NCBI RefSeq assembly: GCF_029675105.1 | Contig: NZ_JAQQFV010000003.1 | Location: 372,001 to 436,000 of the forward strand | Length of the DNA: 64,000 nt | From: Nocardia anocheti | GTDB taxonomy: Bacteria > Actinomycetota > Actinomycetes > Mycobacteriales > Mycobacteriaceae | Direction: 5' to 3' | In this document: piece after piece, positions 24,285 to 33,560 of the stretch | How the letters are laid out: each line of letters starts with the position of its first letter | How positions within the stretch are numbered: the first letter of the stretch is position 1 | Made by a program: the position numbers and the translations under genes | The notes under the pieces: model-generated | What the model saw: only the letters and a program-made list of their open reading frames with translations | What the model was told of the DNA's origin: nothing | Databases searched by the model: none

Positions 24285-26081
24285 ATGCGGGTGATGACAC
24301 AGCTCGACGAGCGACAGCAGGGGACCGGGTTCGGCGCGTTCACGGTCGTGGACGTCGAGACCTCCGGGCTACGACCGCACCAGCACCGGGTGCTCTCGGT
24401 CGCGGCGCTCACCCTCGACAGCGTGGGGCAGGTGAGCGAGGAGTTCCACACCCTGCTCGATCCCGGGTGCGATCCCGGCCCGGTACACATCCACGGCCTG
24501 ACCACCGACGTGTTGCGGGGCTCGCCGGAATTCGCGCAGGTGCGCGACCGGCTGTCCGGGCTCCTCGACGGCCGGGTCCTGGTGGCGCACAACGCGCTGT
24601 TCGACTACGGCTTCCTCGCGCGGGAGTTCGCCAGAACCGGCGCGCGGCTGCCGGTGGACCGCCGCCTGTGCACGCTCGCCCTGGCCCGGCGGGTGGCGCC
24701 ACCGACCCCGGACTACAAACTGGGCACCCTCGCGTCGTATTACGGTGTGCCACAGCACAAAGCCCACGACGCCCTCGACGACACCCGGGTCCTCGTCCAG
24801 GTGCTGCGCGCCCTGGTCGCCGACGCCGCGCACCTCGGCATCGCCGCACCCCTGCTCGACTGCGCCGACGGCATCGCGCGCACCCCCGCACCCCGCTGGC
24901 CCGTGCAGCGGCGCGGCCCGAAACAGCCGTGCGCTTACGCCTACCCGGGCACCATGCTCGCCGACGGACCGCTGCGGCAGGGCATGAAGGTCGCCTTCAC
25001 CGGCGAGACCCGCCTCGACCGTGAAGAACTGGTGGCCCGCGCCGAGGCCGCCGGGCTCGACGTGACCGGCACGGTGAGCCGCCGCACGAGCGTGCTCGTC
25101 ACCAATGACGCGACCTCGAACAGCGGAAAGGCGCGTAAGGCGACCGAATTCGCTACTCCGGTCGTCGACGAAACACGCTTTCTGGCGCTGCTCGATGCGA
25201 TCGAACCGGGTCAGCCACGCGCCGGGTCTCAGCCCCGTCCGGCTGCCGCGCAGGCGGACGGGCGTCGTGCCGCGTCCCGCGCCCGGCCGCCGACGGGTGC
25301 CCTGTCGGGACGCCGGGTGCTCGTACTCGGTGGCACCCACGAAGACGCCGCCGCGGCCAGGACTCGGATCGTCGCGCTGGGCGGCTCGGTCGCGGTGAAC
25401 CTGTCGGCGACGGTGACCGATCTGCTCGTGCTCGACGGCGGCGACACCGACCGCCGCGTGCGCAAGGCGACCGACCTCGCGCTCGCCGTCCACGGACCGC
25501 AGCTGCTCGAATCCGGCGCTCCCGCGACGCTCGCTGACGCATCGTCCTCGGAACCGGACGTGCTCCAGCTCTCGCGCGGTCAGGTGGTCGACCTGCCTGG
25601 AACCGACCGCACCTGGGCACTGCGTGCCAGCTGGAACCAGCTCGACGACCAAGCCGTCGACCTCGTCGCCTTCCTGGTGGACGAGACCGAGAAGGTCGCC
25701 GATTCCAGCGATTTCGTCTTCTACAACCAGCCGGAAGCGCTCGGCGCGCGCCTGTCCGAGGACGGCCCGAACGAACAGGCGATCACCATCGCCCTGGACG
25801 AGCTGCCCGAACACTGCCGCCGCATCGTGTTCGCGGCCGCGCTCGACGGCACCGGTCGCACCTTCGGTGACGTCGGCGCCGTGGAACTCGAGATCGCCAC
25901 CGGCCCCGAATCGAGCACCGCCCTGCGCGCCACCCTCGACGCGGCCACCACGGAACGCACCCTGCTGCTCGCCGAGCTCTACGTCAGGGGCGACACCTGG
26001 CGCCTGCGCGCCGTTGGCCAAGGCTACGAGACCGATCTGGCGGCGTTGGTCGACCGCTACGGGGTGGAGGTCGCGGACTGA
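24285..26081 (+). CDS. DEDDh exonuclease - BRCT - TerD fusion protein
   Basis: 598 aa. Residues about 17-180 form a DnaQ-type 3'-5' exonuclease: Asp23-x-Glu25 (VVDVETSG), Asp107 (HNALFD), His161 and Asp166 (HDALDD). Residues about 230-305 are a BRCT domain (GMKVAFTGETRLDREELVARAEAAG, VLVTNDA, GKARKATEF). A second BRCT-like unit lies at about 338-415 (GRRVLVLGGTHEDAAAARTRI, DLLVLDGG, RKATDLAL). A TerD domain forms the last 165 residues (DDQAVDLVAFLVDETEKV, DFVFYNQPEALG, GDTWRLRAVGQGYETDLAAL). This joins DNA end or nick processing to the TerD stress module. The 166 bp after it contain no gene with a start codon. Confidence 0.88.
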   Translation: MRVMTQLDERQQGTGFGAFTVVDVETSGLRPHQHRVLSVAALTLDSVGQVSEEFHTLLDPGCDPGPVHIHGLTTDVLRGSPEFAQVRDRLSGLLDGRVLVAHNALFDYGFLAREFARTGARLPVDRRLCTLALARRVAPPTPDYKLGTLASYYGVPQHKAHDALDDTRVLVQVLRALVADAAHLGIAAPLLDCADGIARTPAPRWPVQRRGPKQPCAYAYPGTMLADGPLRQGMKVAFTGETRLDREELVARAEAAGLDVTGTVSRRTSVLVTNDATSNSGKARKATEFATPVVDETRFLALLDAIEPGQPRAGSQPRPAAAQADGRRAASRARPPTGALSGRRVLVLGGTHEDAAAARTRIVALGGSVAVNLSATVTDLLVLDGGDTDRRVRKATDLALAVHGPQLLESGAPATLADASSSEPDVLQLSRGQVVDLPGTDRTWALRASWNQLDDQAVDLVAFLVDETEKVADSSDFVFYNQPEALGARLSEDGPNEQAITIALDELPEHCRRIVFAAALDGTGRTFGDVGAVELEIATGPESSTALRATLDAATTERTLLLAELYVRGDTWRLRAVGQGYETDLAALVDRYGVEVAD

Positions 26082-26247
26082 CCATCCGAATGTCGGAGGG
26101 GCCGAATAGGATTCGCGGGGCCTGACGGAGCTCGAGGCCGTCATCGGATCCAACGACGAGGAATTCCTCCACCGGCTGCTGGCGGAGCTGCCCGAGCACA
26201 ATCCGGAACGACAGCTGCTGCGGCTTCTGGGCCGAATAGTCCCCAGC

Positions 26248-26877
26248 TCAGTGGCCGAACGCGGCGCGGACGGCGTTTTCGTCGCCCTCGATCTCGATCA
26301 GTCCGAGGGCGCGGGCGTCGTCGAGCGGGACCGCGCCCGCCGCGAGGCCGAGAACATAGGCGGGGTCCGCGCGCAGGGTGGCGTCGAGACGGCGCCCGTC
26401 GCGCGGACCGACCTCGAACCCTGTCGGTGTCGCGCACAGTTGCAGGGGTGGGTCGCCGACCTCGATGCCGATCGTCACCGAGGGGCGAGCGGTGACTCGC
26501 GCATCGAGCAGGGCCGGAAGAGCGAGGGCGAGCCAGCCGGGACGAAAGGCGTCGCCATCGCCGGGACCGCGCGCCATCAGCGGGGTGGACCAGCGAATGA
26601 GACCCTCGATCGGCGCACGTAGTTCGGCGCCCCACGGCGTCAGGGCGTATTCGACCACCGCGCCCGCGTCGGTCAGCCGCCGTTCGACCACGCCCCCGGT
26701 CTCGAGGTCGCGCAGCCGATCGGCGAGCAGATTGGTGGCGATGCCGGGAAGTCCCGCGATCAGATCTCGGTAGCGAGCCGGGCCGGTGAGGAGCTCGCGA
26801 ACGATGAGCAGATTCCATCGGTCGCCGACGACTTCGAGAGATCGGGCGAGCCCACAGTACTGGCCGTAACTACGCAT
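26248..26877 (-). CDS. HxlR-type regulator with C-terminal sterol-carrier-like domain
   Basis: 209 aa. HxlR winged helix in the first 100 residues (YGQYCGLARSLEVVGDRWNLLIVRELLTG, RYRDLIAGLPGIATNLLADRLRDLE). The last 100 residues resemble the SCP2-like domain often fused to such regulators (GFEVGPRDGRRLDATLRADPAYVLGLAAG). It is divergent from a dehalogenase-like gene with a CTTGAA dyad between, so it likely controls both. A similar architecture recurs at 50434. Confidence 0.85.
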   Translation of the reverse strand: MRSYGQYCGLARSLEVVGDRWNLLIVRELLTGPARYRDLIAGLPGIATNLLADRLRDLETGGVVERRLTDAGAVVEYALTPWGAELRAPIEGLIRWSTPLMARGPGDGDAFRPGWLALALPALLDARVTARPSVTIGIEVGDPPLQLCATPTGFEVGPRDGRRLDATLRADPAYVLGLAAGAVPLDDARALGLIEIEGDENAVRAAFGH

Positions 26878-26892
26878 CAGTTCCTACATTCG

Positions 26893-26907
26893 CTTGAAAT
26901 ATTCAAG
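26893..26907. promoter_or_regulatory. HxlR operator candidate
   Basis: CTTGAA-ATA-TTCAAG, a perfect 6-bp dyad 15 bp upstream of the regulator start, followed 12 bp later by the weaker TGAGA-T-TCTCA. Both sit in the 81-bp divergent gap. Confidence 0.55.
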
Positions 26908-26958
26908 TGCACGTGAGATTCTCAAGTATACCTGTTGCCGAGCCCTGGAGGGGCCATC

Positions 26959-27846
26959 ATGGCCGGAACCACCGAGAGTGTGCGACCCGGCTGGGTCGAC
27001 GACGAGCTGTTTCCCTTCGAGAGCCGATTCCTCGAGATCGACGGGCACACCGTGCACTACGTCGATGAGGGATCGGGCCCCACGTTGCTGTTCCTGCACG
27101 GCAATCCGACGTGGTCGTTTCTGTGGCGCGAGGTGATCCGCGCCCTGCGCGACGACTTCCGGTGCGTCGCTCTCGACTACCCGGGCTTCGGGCTGTCGAC
27201 GCCGAAAGCGGGATACCGGTATCTGCCCGAAGAACACGCCGACGTGGTCGCCGGGTTCGTCGACGCCCTCGGTCTGGAAGCGGTCACGCTGGTCGGGCAG
27301 GACTGGGGTGGCATCATCGGCCTGGCGGTCGCGCAGCGGCGCCCTGGTGTCTTCGATCGGCTGGCTCTGGCGAATACGTGGGCCTGGCCGGTGAACGGGG
27401 TCGCGCACTTCGAGGCGTTCGGTCGCCTCGTCGGTGGGCCGCCGGTCCGATTCCTGGTGCGGCGGTTCAACCTTCTCGTGCGCGCCTTCATCCCCACGGG
27501 CCATCGCAGACGCAAGCCCACCGCGGCCGAGATGGCGCACTACAGCAAGGCGCTGGACACTCCGGAGCGGCGACAGGCCTCGGCGGTGCTGCCCGGTCAG
27601 GTGTTGGCCAGTCGGGAATTCTTCGCCGAGATCGAGGCCGGGCTGCCCGACATCGCACACCTGCCGACACTGATCGTCTGGGGCGACGCCGACATCGCCT
27701 TCCGCCCACAGGAGCGCGAGCGTCTGGAAGCCACGTTCGCCGACCACACGACCGTGATCGTGGAGGGCGCGGGCACCTATGTGGAGTCCGACGCCCCCGA
27801 GGAATTCGTCACCGCGATCCGCGACTGGACCGCATCCACGCAGTGA
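26959..27846 (+). CDS. haloalkane-dehalogenase-like hydrolase lacking the catalytic histidine
   Basis: 295 aa from ATG 26959, with GGAGGGG 5 bp upstream. Haloalkane dehalogenase motifs: HGNPTWSFLWR, nucleophile Asp115 in GQDWGG, the cap LANTWAWP, and LIVWGDADIAF. The base position reads EGAGTYVESDAPEEF, where relatives have GHF/Y with His; here it is Thr273 (codon ACC at 27775). Loss of this His normally blocks hydrolysis of the ester intermediate, so the enzyme may be inactive, trap substrate or use another base. It is controlled by the divergent HxlR regulator. Confidence 0.85.
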   Translation: MAGTTESVRPGWVDDELFPFESRFLEIDGHTVHYVDEGSGPTLLFLHGNPTWSFLWREVIRALRDDFRCVALDYPGFGLSTPKAGYRYLPEEHADVVAGFVDALGLEAVTLVGQDWGGIIGLAVAQRRPGVFDRLALANTWAWPVNGVAHFEAFGRLVGGPPVRFLVRRFNLLVRAFIPTGHRRRKPTAAEMAHYSKALDTPERRQASAVLPGQVLASREFFAEIEAGLPDIAHLPTLIVWGDADIAFRPQERERLEATFADHTTVIVEGAGTYVESDAPEEFVTAIRDWTASTQ

Positions 27847-27850
27847 CCGG

Positions 27851-28471
27851 TCAGTCTCGCGGTACCGATCCCGTCGCCTGTGTCGCGATCGAGTAGGTCG
27901 CCTGGTAGGCCACGCGCTGGTCGGCGTCGGCCGCGAGACGGTCGAGTTCGTTGTCGAGCGTCATGAACACCTGCCAGGGTTCTTGCCCGCTGACGGCGGC
28001 CACACGCTGGACGATGAGTTGTTCGAGTTCGGGAACCCGCTTGCCCTTCCAAATCTTGTCGGCGAGGCTGACGAGCAGGTCGTCCATGCCGATGTCGGGT
28101 TCGGTCCACGCGGCATGGGTTCTCGCGAACCGCGCGGCGCTTTCGCGTACTCCATGGTCGAGGAGGAGTCGGTGGCCGTCGACTTCGTGGGCTGAGCCGG
28201 GGCCGGACAGTTCGGCGGGGTGCAGGACCTTGCCGATGTCGTGGGTGGCGGCGCCGAACAGGACCGCGTCGGGGTCGAATCGCACCGTGGCGTAGGTGGT
28301 TCGCAGCCAGTCGACCAGCTGGCACGCCACGTCGTGAACCGCGCGCAAGTGCGCGGCCAGTCGTGGCGGGGTGTCGAGCGACCGAATGATCGCCAGGGCG
28401 CTGTCGGGTAGCGGGCGTAAGGGTAGCTCGGGTTGGGCGGTCAGTGCGTGGTCGAGCGCCCTCGAGATCAT
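27851..28471 (-). CDS. HD-domain phosphohydrolase
   Basis: 206 aa. HD superfamily metal motifs: His in LRAVHDVACQL, the HD pair in GAATHDIGKVLHP, and a later helix with MDDLLVSLADKIWKGKRV. Length and order fit small HD phosphohydrolases that act on nucleotides or cyclic nucleotides; the substrate is unknown. It ends 4 bp from the convergent dehalogenase-like gene. Confidence 0.8.
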   Translation of the reverse strand: MISRALDHALTAQPELPLRPLPDSALAIIRSLDTPPRLAAHLRAVHDVACQLVDWLRTTYATVRFDPDAVLFGAATHDIGKVLHPAELSGPGSAHEVDGHRLLLDHGVRESAARFARTHAAWTEPDIGMDDLLVSLADKIWKGKRVPELEQLIVQRVAAVSGQEPWQVFMTLDNELDRLAADADQRVAYQATYSIATQATGSVPRD

Positions 28472-28565
28472 GCGATCACGGTAGTCGGCACGAGTTCGGG
28501 TTCGCGACCCGAGCGTCCGCGTTATCGAGGCCGACGACGACGCGGACGTTCGGGATCGTTGCTGC

Positions 28566-29699
28566 TCAGTGGTCGAAGGCTTCGGTGACCATCGCCTCGG
28601 TGAGGCCGTAGTCGGCCAGGGAGTAGTGGTGGGTGGGTTTGCGGGCGCCGGTGCGGCTTTCGTTGTCGAGGGCGGTGATGGCGGCGCGGGCCTCGGGGGT
28701 GAAATCGGTGCCGATGTCGGTGTAGATGCGGTCGACGACGCCGAAGGGGTCGGCGCGCAGGTCGTCGAAGTCGACGTCGAGGAAGGTGGCGTCGGTGTGG
28801 CGGGTGCGGGCCTCGGTGAATTCGCGCAGGCCGCGTGACCACAGGTCGAGTTGGGTGCGGCCGATGGTCTCGCCGGTGAAGACGGTGGACCAGCCGCGGG
28901 TGGCGTGCTCGTTGAGGCTGCACACCGACGGGATGATGGTGGCGGGGTCGCGGTGGGTCTGGATGACGACGGCGTCCGGATAGACCGCGAGCAACGCGTC
29001 CAGGCAGAACAGGTGGCTGGGGTTCTTGAGCACCCAGCGCCGGGTGTCGTTCATACCGATGAGCTGGAGATTGCGGCGGTGCCGGGCATAGGCGGGGGTC
29101 CAGTCCTGGTCGGACAGCCACTGCGCGTAACTGGGGACGTAGGCGAGGCATTCGTAGGAATGCGAGGTTCCCGACTGGCGCAGCAGCTGCCAGCATTCCT
29201 CCACATCGGCGGCGCTCATGTAGTGCAGGCCCATGAATTCCGGGTTCTGCACCTGGTGCTGGCGCAGTCCGGCGTCGATCTGCTGGTAGGCGGGATTGCT
29301 GTCCCAGGTCTCGCGCGGTGGCCGCGGCTGCGGAAAGTCGGTCAGCCACATCTCGAGGCCCTGGTTGGCCGGGTCGGCGGCCAGCAGCCGGTGCAGGGCG
29401 GTGGTGCCGGTGCGGGGCAGACCGGTGACGAAGATCGGCCTGGTCACCGGCGTGTCGACGTAACCGGGGTTGGCCGCCCAGGCGGCCTCGCTCAACGCGC
29501 GGGCGACGAGCGTGCCGCGCAGGAAGAATCGCGACATCTTGCTGCCGAGTTCGGTGAGTCCGGCCTCGTCGCGGTACGAGTCGAGCAGCACTCGCAACGC
29601 CTCGGTGTAGTCGTCGGCCCCGAAATCGGTGAGACCGGTGAGTTTGGTGGCGGAGGCGTGCAGGTCGGCCACGGTGCCGACATCGGTGCGCACGGTCAT
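28566..29699 (-). CDS. PAPS-dependent sulfotransferase
   Basis: 377 aa from ATG 29699. The 5'-phosphosulfate loop is TGLPRTGTTALHRLLA (about residues 92-107); the 3'-phosphate-binding region RRWVLKNPSHLFCLDALLAVYPDAVVIQTHRDP carries the conserved Lys/Arg and Ser. It belongs to the bacterial Sulfotransfer_3 type. It transfers sulfate from PAPS to an alcohol. It is the last gene of the cysD-cysNC-DUF1214-SDR operon, which supplies PAPS and probably prepares the acceptor alcohol, so the substrate is likely a small hydroxylated lipid, steroid or polyketide. Confidence 0.88.
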   Translation of the reverse strand: MTVRTDVGTVADLHASATKLTGLTDFGADDYTEALRVLLDSYRDEAGLTELGSKMSRFFLRGTLVARALSEAAWAANPGYVDTPVTRPIFVTGLPRTGTTALHRLLAADPANQGLEMWLTDFPQPRPPRETWDSNPAYQQIDAGLRQHQVQNPEFMGLHYMSAADVEECWQLLRQSGTSHSYECLAYVPSYAQWLSDQDWTPAYARHRRNLQLIGMNDTRRWVLKNPSHLFCLDALLAVYPDAVVIQTHRDPATIIPSVCSLNEHATRGWSTVFTGETIGRTQLDLWSRGLREFTEARTRHTDATFLDVDFDDLRADPFGVVDRIYTDIGTDFTPEARAAITALDNESRTGARKPTHHYSLADYGLTEAMVTEAFDH

Positions 29700-29710
29700 C
29701 GGAAGAGCTC

Positions 29711-30496
29711 CTAGTTGTGGTATTCGCCGCAGTTGACGTCGAGGGTCTGGCCGGTGATCGCCGAGGACCAGTCCGAGGCGAGGAAAACCACGGCCCTGGC
29801 GATCTCCTCGGGCTCGGGCAGCCGCTTCAGGTCCGATTTCGACGCGGTCTGCTCGTAGACCTGTTCGACGGTGATGCCGTACTTCTCGGCGACCTGGGTG
29901 AAGTACCACTTCAGCTGATCGGTCCAGATGTAGCCGGGCAGCACACTGTTGACCCGCACGCCCTTGGCGCCGAGTTCGGTGGCCAGGGTCTGCGACATGG
30001 CCAGCAGCGCCGCCTTGGTGAGCTTGTAGCTGCCGTAGCGCGGTTCGGAATGCCGCACGACCATCGAATTGATCATGACCACAGCACCTTTGGCCTCGGC
30101 CAGGGCGGGCGCGAACGCCTGGGTCATCCGCAATCCGCCGAGCACCGTCATGTCGAGACTCGACCGGATGTGGTCGAAGTCGGTGCGGTCCAGCGGTTTC
30201 ATCGACGGCACCGAGAACGCGTTGTTCACCAGCGCGTCCACCCGCCCGAACGTCTCGACGGTCTTCGCCACCAGATTCCGGACCGCCGCGTCGTCGGTGA
30301 TATCGGTCGGCACGCACAGCGTCGCGCCCCCGGCGGCCTCGATCTCGGCGGCCACCTCGAGCAGCCGCGATGCGGTCCGCGCCGCCAGCACCACCGTCGC
30401 ACCCGCGCCCGCGGCCTCGAGACAGATCGATCGGCCGAGTCCCGGGCCGACGCCGGAGACGACGATGACCTTTCCGTCCAGCAGTGCCCCGCTCAT
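29711..30496 (-). CDS. short-chain dehydrogenase/reductase
   Basis: 261 aa. Rossmann GVGPGLGRS (variant of TGxxxGxG), NNAF, active-site Ser (NSMV), YxxxK in YGSYKLTKAAL. Its start overlaps the DUF1214 stop (ATGA at 30493-30496), and its stop lies 11 bp from the sulfotransferase start. In this operon it probably reduces a ketone to the hydroxyl that is then sulfated, or oxidises an alcohol in the same pathway. Confidence 0.9.
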   Translation of the reverse strand: MSGALLDGKVIVVSGVGPGLGRSICLEAAGAGATVVLAARTASRLLEVAAEIEAAGGATLCVPTDITDDAAVRNLVAKTVETFGRVDALVNNAFSVPSMKPLDRTDFDHIRSSLDMTVLGGLRMTQAFAPALAEAKGAVVMINSMVVRHSEPRYGSYKLTKAALLAMSQTLATELGAKGVRVNSVLPGYIWTDQLKWYFTQVAEKYGITVEQVYEQTASKSDLKRLPEPEEIARAVVFLASDWSSAITGQTLDVNCGEYHN

Positions 30497-31710
30497 CCGA
30501 GCATCCTTTCGGCGAAAGCCCGCTGCCGGGCGCTGATCCGGTCGCGCCATCCGGCGGCGTCGATCCGGTTGTGGTCGAGGTGGGGGAGGTGTTCGGCGAT
30601 CTCGTCGAACGGTACGAGCGTCACCGTCGGGCCGTCGGCCTCGGTCAGGGGACGGTCGGTGCGCTGCCAGCGGAACTGGAGGATGCCGCGGGTGCGGCCG
30701 GTGGTCTCGATCCAGTTGGCCAGGCCCGGGTCCTGTTTGCTCACCACCATGCGGATCAGACCGTCCGGGTCGACCTGGGCCTGGGTGTGGTTGAGGCTGG
30801 TCTGGTGGTTGACGTAGTCCAGCGAGATGTACCAGAGGCTGCCCAGCTGGAAACCCTGGTACGGCGCATCGGATTTCGGCACGGTGATCACCAGCGCCTG
30901 ATCGTCGGCCAGGTCGAAGTGGCCCACCGACGAATACTGGGTGCTCAGCCCGCCCGGGGTGAGGCGGGGCGCGGTGAGGGTGTTCACCGGCAGGTCCAGG
31001 TAGAACCACTTGGGGAAGTTGAACCAGGTGTGCACGCGGGTGAGCAGCATCTTGGCGGCGGCACTGTAGCGTTTGCGCATCCGGGCCAGGTCCGGTTCGA
31101 CCGGGGCAGTGCCGATGGTGTCGACGCGTTCGATCCGGATCGAGCCCTTGCGTTCGGTCCAGTCCCCGTAGACCTCGCGCACGGCCAGCATCGACGCGCC
31201 CTCGCCGAGGGCGAAATAGTCGGGCCCGGCGTCGCTCTTGGCGGGACCGAAGCGGATCGAGAAGCTGCCGTCCTCGGCGATCGGGATCCGCCGGTCGTCG
31301 AAGGCGTCCTCGCCGCCGGGGACCTCGGTCGCGGTGTAGTCGCCCTTGAGGACCTGGAAACTGAGGTCGACGGTGCTGCCGCGCACGCCGCTGACCACGT
31401 ACTCGGCGCCGGGTTCGATATTCGCGTGATAGTAGAGCGTGTCCGGATTGTCCAGGCCCATCTTGGCGTAGGGGCCGGTGGAGGACACGAAATACGGGTG
31501 GCTGGTGCCGTGCGCGCCGGACAGCCGCAGGCAGGCGGCGACACTGGCGGCCAGATAGTCGTAGCCCTCGGCGAGATCGGCGTCGCTACGGACGAATTCG
31601 GCGTTCGCGATGAGCTGCTCGGCCTGGGCCACTGCGGCGGTGAAGGGCGCGGTGAGCGACGCCGGAGGCGTGGTGCTCCCGGCTTCGGTGGCGGTACTGG
31701 AGTGGGTCAA
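30493..31710 (-). CDS. DUF1214 domain protein
   Basis: 405 aa. The C-terminal part is a DUF1214 beta domain (SLWYISLDYVNHQTSLNHTQAQVDPDG and VSKQDPGLANWIETTGRTRG), with the N-terminal DUF1254-like portion (HPYFVSSTGPYAKMGLDNPDT). The reaction of this family is unknown. It overlaps by 4 bp both the upstream cysNC stop and the downstream SDR start, so it is part of one tightly coupled sulfation operon. Confidence 0.85.
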   Translation of the reverse strand: MTHSSTATEAGSTTPPASLTAPFTAAVAQAEQLIANAEFVRSDADLAEGYDYLAASVAACLRLSGAHGTSHPYFVSSTGPYAKMGLDNPDTLYYHANIEPGAEYVVSGVRGSTVDLSFQVLKGDYTATEVPGGEDAFDDRRIPIAEDGSFSIRFGPAKSDAGPDYFALGEGASMLAVREVYGDWTERKGSIRIERVDTIGTAPVEPDLARMRKRYSAAAKMLLTRVHTWFNFPKWFYLDLPVNTLTAPRLTPGGLSTQYSSVGHFDLADDQALVITVPKSDAPYQGFQLGSLWYISLDYVNHQTSLNHTQAQVDPDGLIRMVVSKQDPGLANWIETTGRTRGILQFRWQRTDRPLTEADGPTVTLVPFDEIAEHLPHLDHNRIDAAGWRDRISARQRAFAERMLG

Positions 31711-33560
31711 CGGTCTGCGATTCCTAGCTCTCGGAGGATGTGGGCGGCGATCTCGGCGGGGGAGCCCAGATCGGGGGTGACGACCAGATCGGCGTGCTCG
31801 GGACGCTCGTAAGGCGAGCCGATCCCGGTGAAGCCGGGTAGTTCGCCAGCGCGGGCCTTGGCGTAGAGACCCTTGGGATCACGGCGCTCGCATTCGGCCA
31901 GCGACGTGTCGACGAAGACCTCGTGGAACGGCAGGTCCCGATCGGCGTGGGTGGTGCGCGCCGCGGCGCGCTGGGCGGCGAACGGGCTGATCACCGACAC
32001 GATCGCCACCGCCCCCGAATCGGCGAACAGTGCGGCGACCTCGGCGACGCGGCGCACGTTCTCGTCCCGGTCGGCCGCCGAGAACCCGAGTCCGGCATTG
32101 AGGCCGTGCCGCAGATTGTCGCCGTCGAGCAGGTAGGCGGCCCGTCCCGCCGCGACCAGCGCGCGCTCCACCTCGACCGCGATCGTCGACTTGCCCGACC
32201 CCGACAGCCCGGTGAGCCAGACCGTCGCGCCCGCGTGCGCCCGGTCGGCGCGCCCCACCGCCGACCGGTGCCAGACCACCGTCGCGGCGGACGGGTGCGT
32301 GCCGGTGTCGCGGCCGGTGACCATGCCCGCGGCGACGGTCTGATCGGTCACCGGGTCGATGAGGATGAAGCTGCCGGTGCGCCGGTTCTCCCGGTACGGG
32401 TCGAACAGCAGCGGCTGCCTGCTGCGCAGCCGCACCCGGGCGATGTCGTTGAGCGACAACGTGTCCACGTCCTCGCGGCGGTGCAGCGTGTTCACGTCGA
32501 GCTGATAGTCGATGGCGGTGACCTCGGCGGGCGAGATCTGCGCCGCCGTGCGCACCAGGTAGTGGGCGCCCGGACGCAGTTCGGTGGTCTCGGAGAACCA
32601 GCACACCATCGCGTCGAGGTCGGCGCCCTGCTGCGGGCGATTGCCCGGGCGGGCCAGTAGATCACCACGGCCGATGTCGATGTCGTCGTCGAGGGTCAGC
32701 GAGATCGCCATGCCGGTGAACGCCTCGTCGACCTTGCTGCCGCCGGGCCCCCAGATCTCGCGCACCCGGGAGGTGTGTCCGGCGGGCAGTACCACCACCT
32801 CGTCGCCGGGTTTGAAGATGCCGCCCGCGACGGTGCCTGCGTAGCCGCGGTGGTCGAGGCCGTGCTGGGCCCGGATGACGTACTGGATCGGCAGGCGCGC
32901 GTCGATGAGATTGCGGTCCGAGGCGATGTGTACGTCCTCGAGGTGGCGCAGCAGCGGCGGGCCCGGATACCAGGGCATGTGCGCGGAGCCCTCGACGACA
33001 TTGTCGCCGAGCAGCGCCGAGACCGGCACGAAGCTCAGATCGCCGACGGTGAGCTTCGCGGCGAAGGTCGCGAATTCGGCGCGGATCTCCTCGAATCGCT
33101 CCTGCGACCAGTCGACCAGGTCCATCTTGTTCACGCACACCACCAGGTGCGGGACGCCCAGCAGCGTGGCCAGGAAGGCGTGCCTGCGGGTCTGCTCGGA
33201 GACCCCGGCGCGCGCGTCGACCAGTATCAGCGCGAGATCGGCGGTGGACGCGCCGGTCACCATATTGCGCGTGTACTGCACGTGCCCGGGCGTATCGGCG
33301 ATGACGAACTTGCGTCGCGGCGTGGTGACATAACGGTAGGCGACATCGATGGTGATGCCCTGCTCGCGTTCGGCCCGCAGCCCGTCGGTGACCAGCGCCA
33401 GATCCGCCACCGCGCCGCCGCGTTCGATGCTCACCCGCTCGATCGCGGCGAGCTGATCGTCGAACAGCGACTTGGAGTCGTGCAGCAGTCTGCCGATGAG
33501 GGTGGACTTGCCGTCGTCCACGCTGCCCGCGGTGGCCAGGCGTAATAGGTTGCGGCTCAT
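31707..33560 (-). CDS. cysNC: sulfate adenylyltransferase large subunit fused to APS kinase
   Basis: 617 aa from ATG 33560. The GTPase part has AGSVDDGKSTLIGRLL, DTPGHVQYTRNM and NKMD, then EF-Tu-like domains 2 and 3. The APS kinase part (from about residue 435) has WLTGLSGSGKSTIAVEVE, LLDGDNLRHGLNAGLGFS and DPKGLYAKARAGE. It activates sulfate to APS with CysD and phosphorylates it to PAPS. In this operon PAPS goes to the sulfotransferase. Confidence 0.95.
   Translation of the reverse strand: MSRNLLRLATAGSVDDGKSTLIGRLLHDSKSLFDDQLAAIERVSIERGGAVADLALVTDGLRAEREQGITIDVAYRYVTTPRRKFVIADTPGHVQYTRNMVTGASTADLALILVDARAGVSEQTRRHAFLATLLGVPHLVVCVNKMDLVDWSQERFEEIRAEFATFAAKLTVGDLSFVPVSALLGDNVVEGSAHMPWYPGPPLLRHLEDVHIASDRNLIDARLPIQYVIRAQHGLDHRGYAGTVAGGIFKPGDEVVVLPAGHTSRVREIWGPGGSKVDEAFTGMAISLTLDDDIDIGRGDLLARPGNRPQQGADLDAMVCWFSETTELRPGAHYLVRTAAQISPAEVTAIDYQLDVNTLHRREDVDTLSLNDIARVRLRSRQPLLFDPYRENRRTGSFILIDPVTDQTVAAGMVTGRDTGTHPSAATVVWHRSAVGRADRAHAGATVWLTGLSGSGKSTIAVEVERALVAAGRAAYLLDGDNLRHGLNAGLGFSAADRDENVRRVAEVAALFADSGAVAIVSVISPFAAQRAAARTTHADRDLPFHEVFVDTSLAECERRDPKGLYAKARAGELPGFTGIGSPYERPEHADLVVTPDLGSPAEIAAHILRELGIADR

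Noticed and set aside
26101..26247. Open frame reading LTELEAVIGSNDEEFLHRLLAELPEHN after the exonuclease-TerD gene
   Set aside because: It looks protein-like but has no ATG, GTG or TTG start after the upstream stop, so it was not called; a gene remnant is possible.
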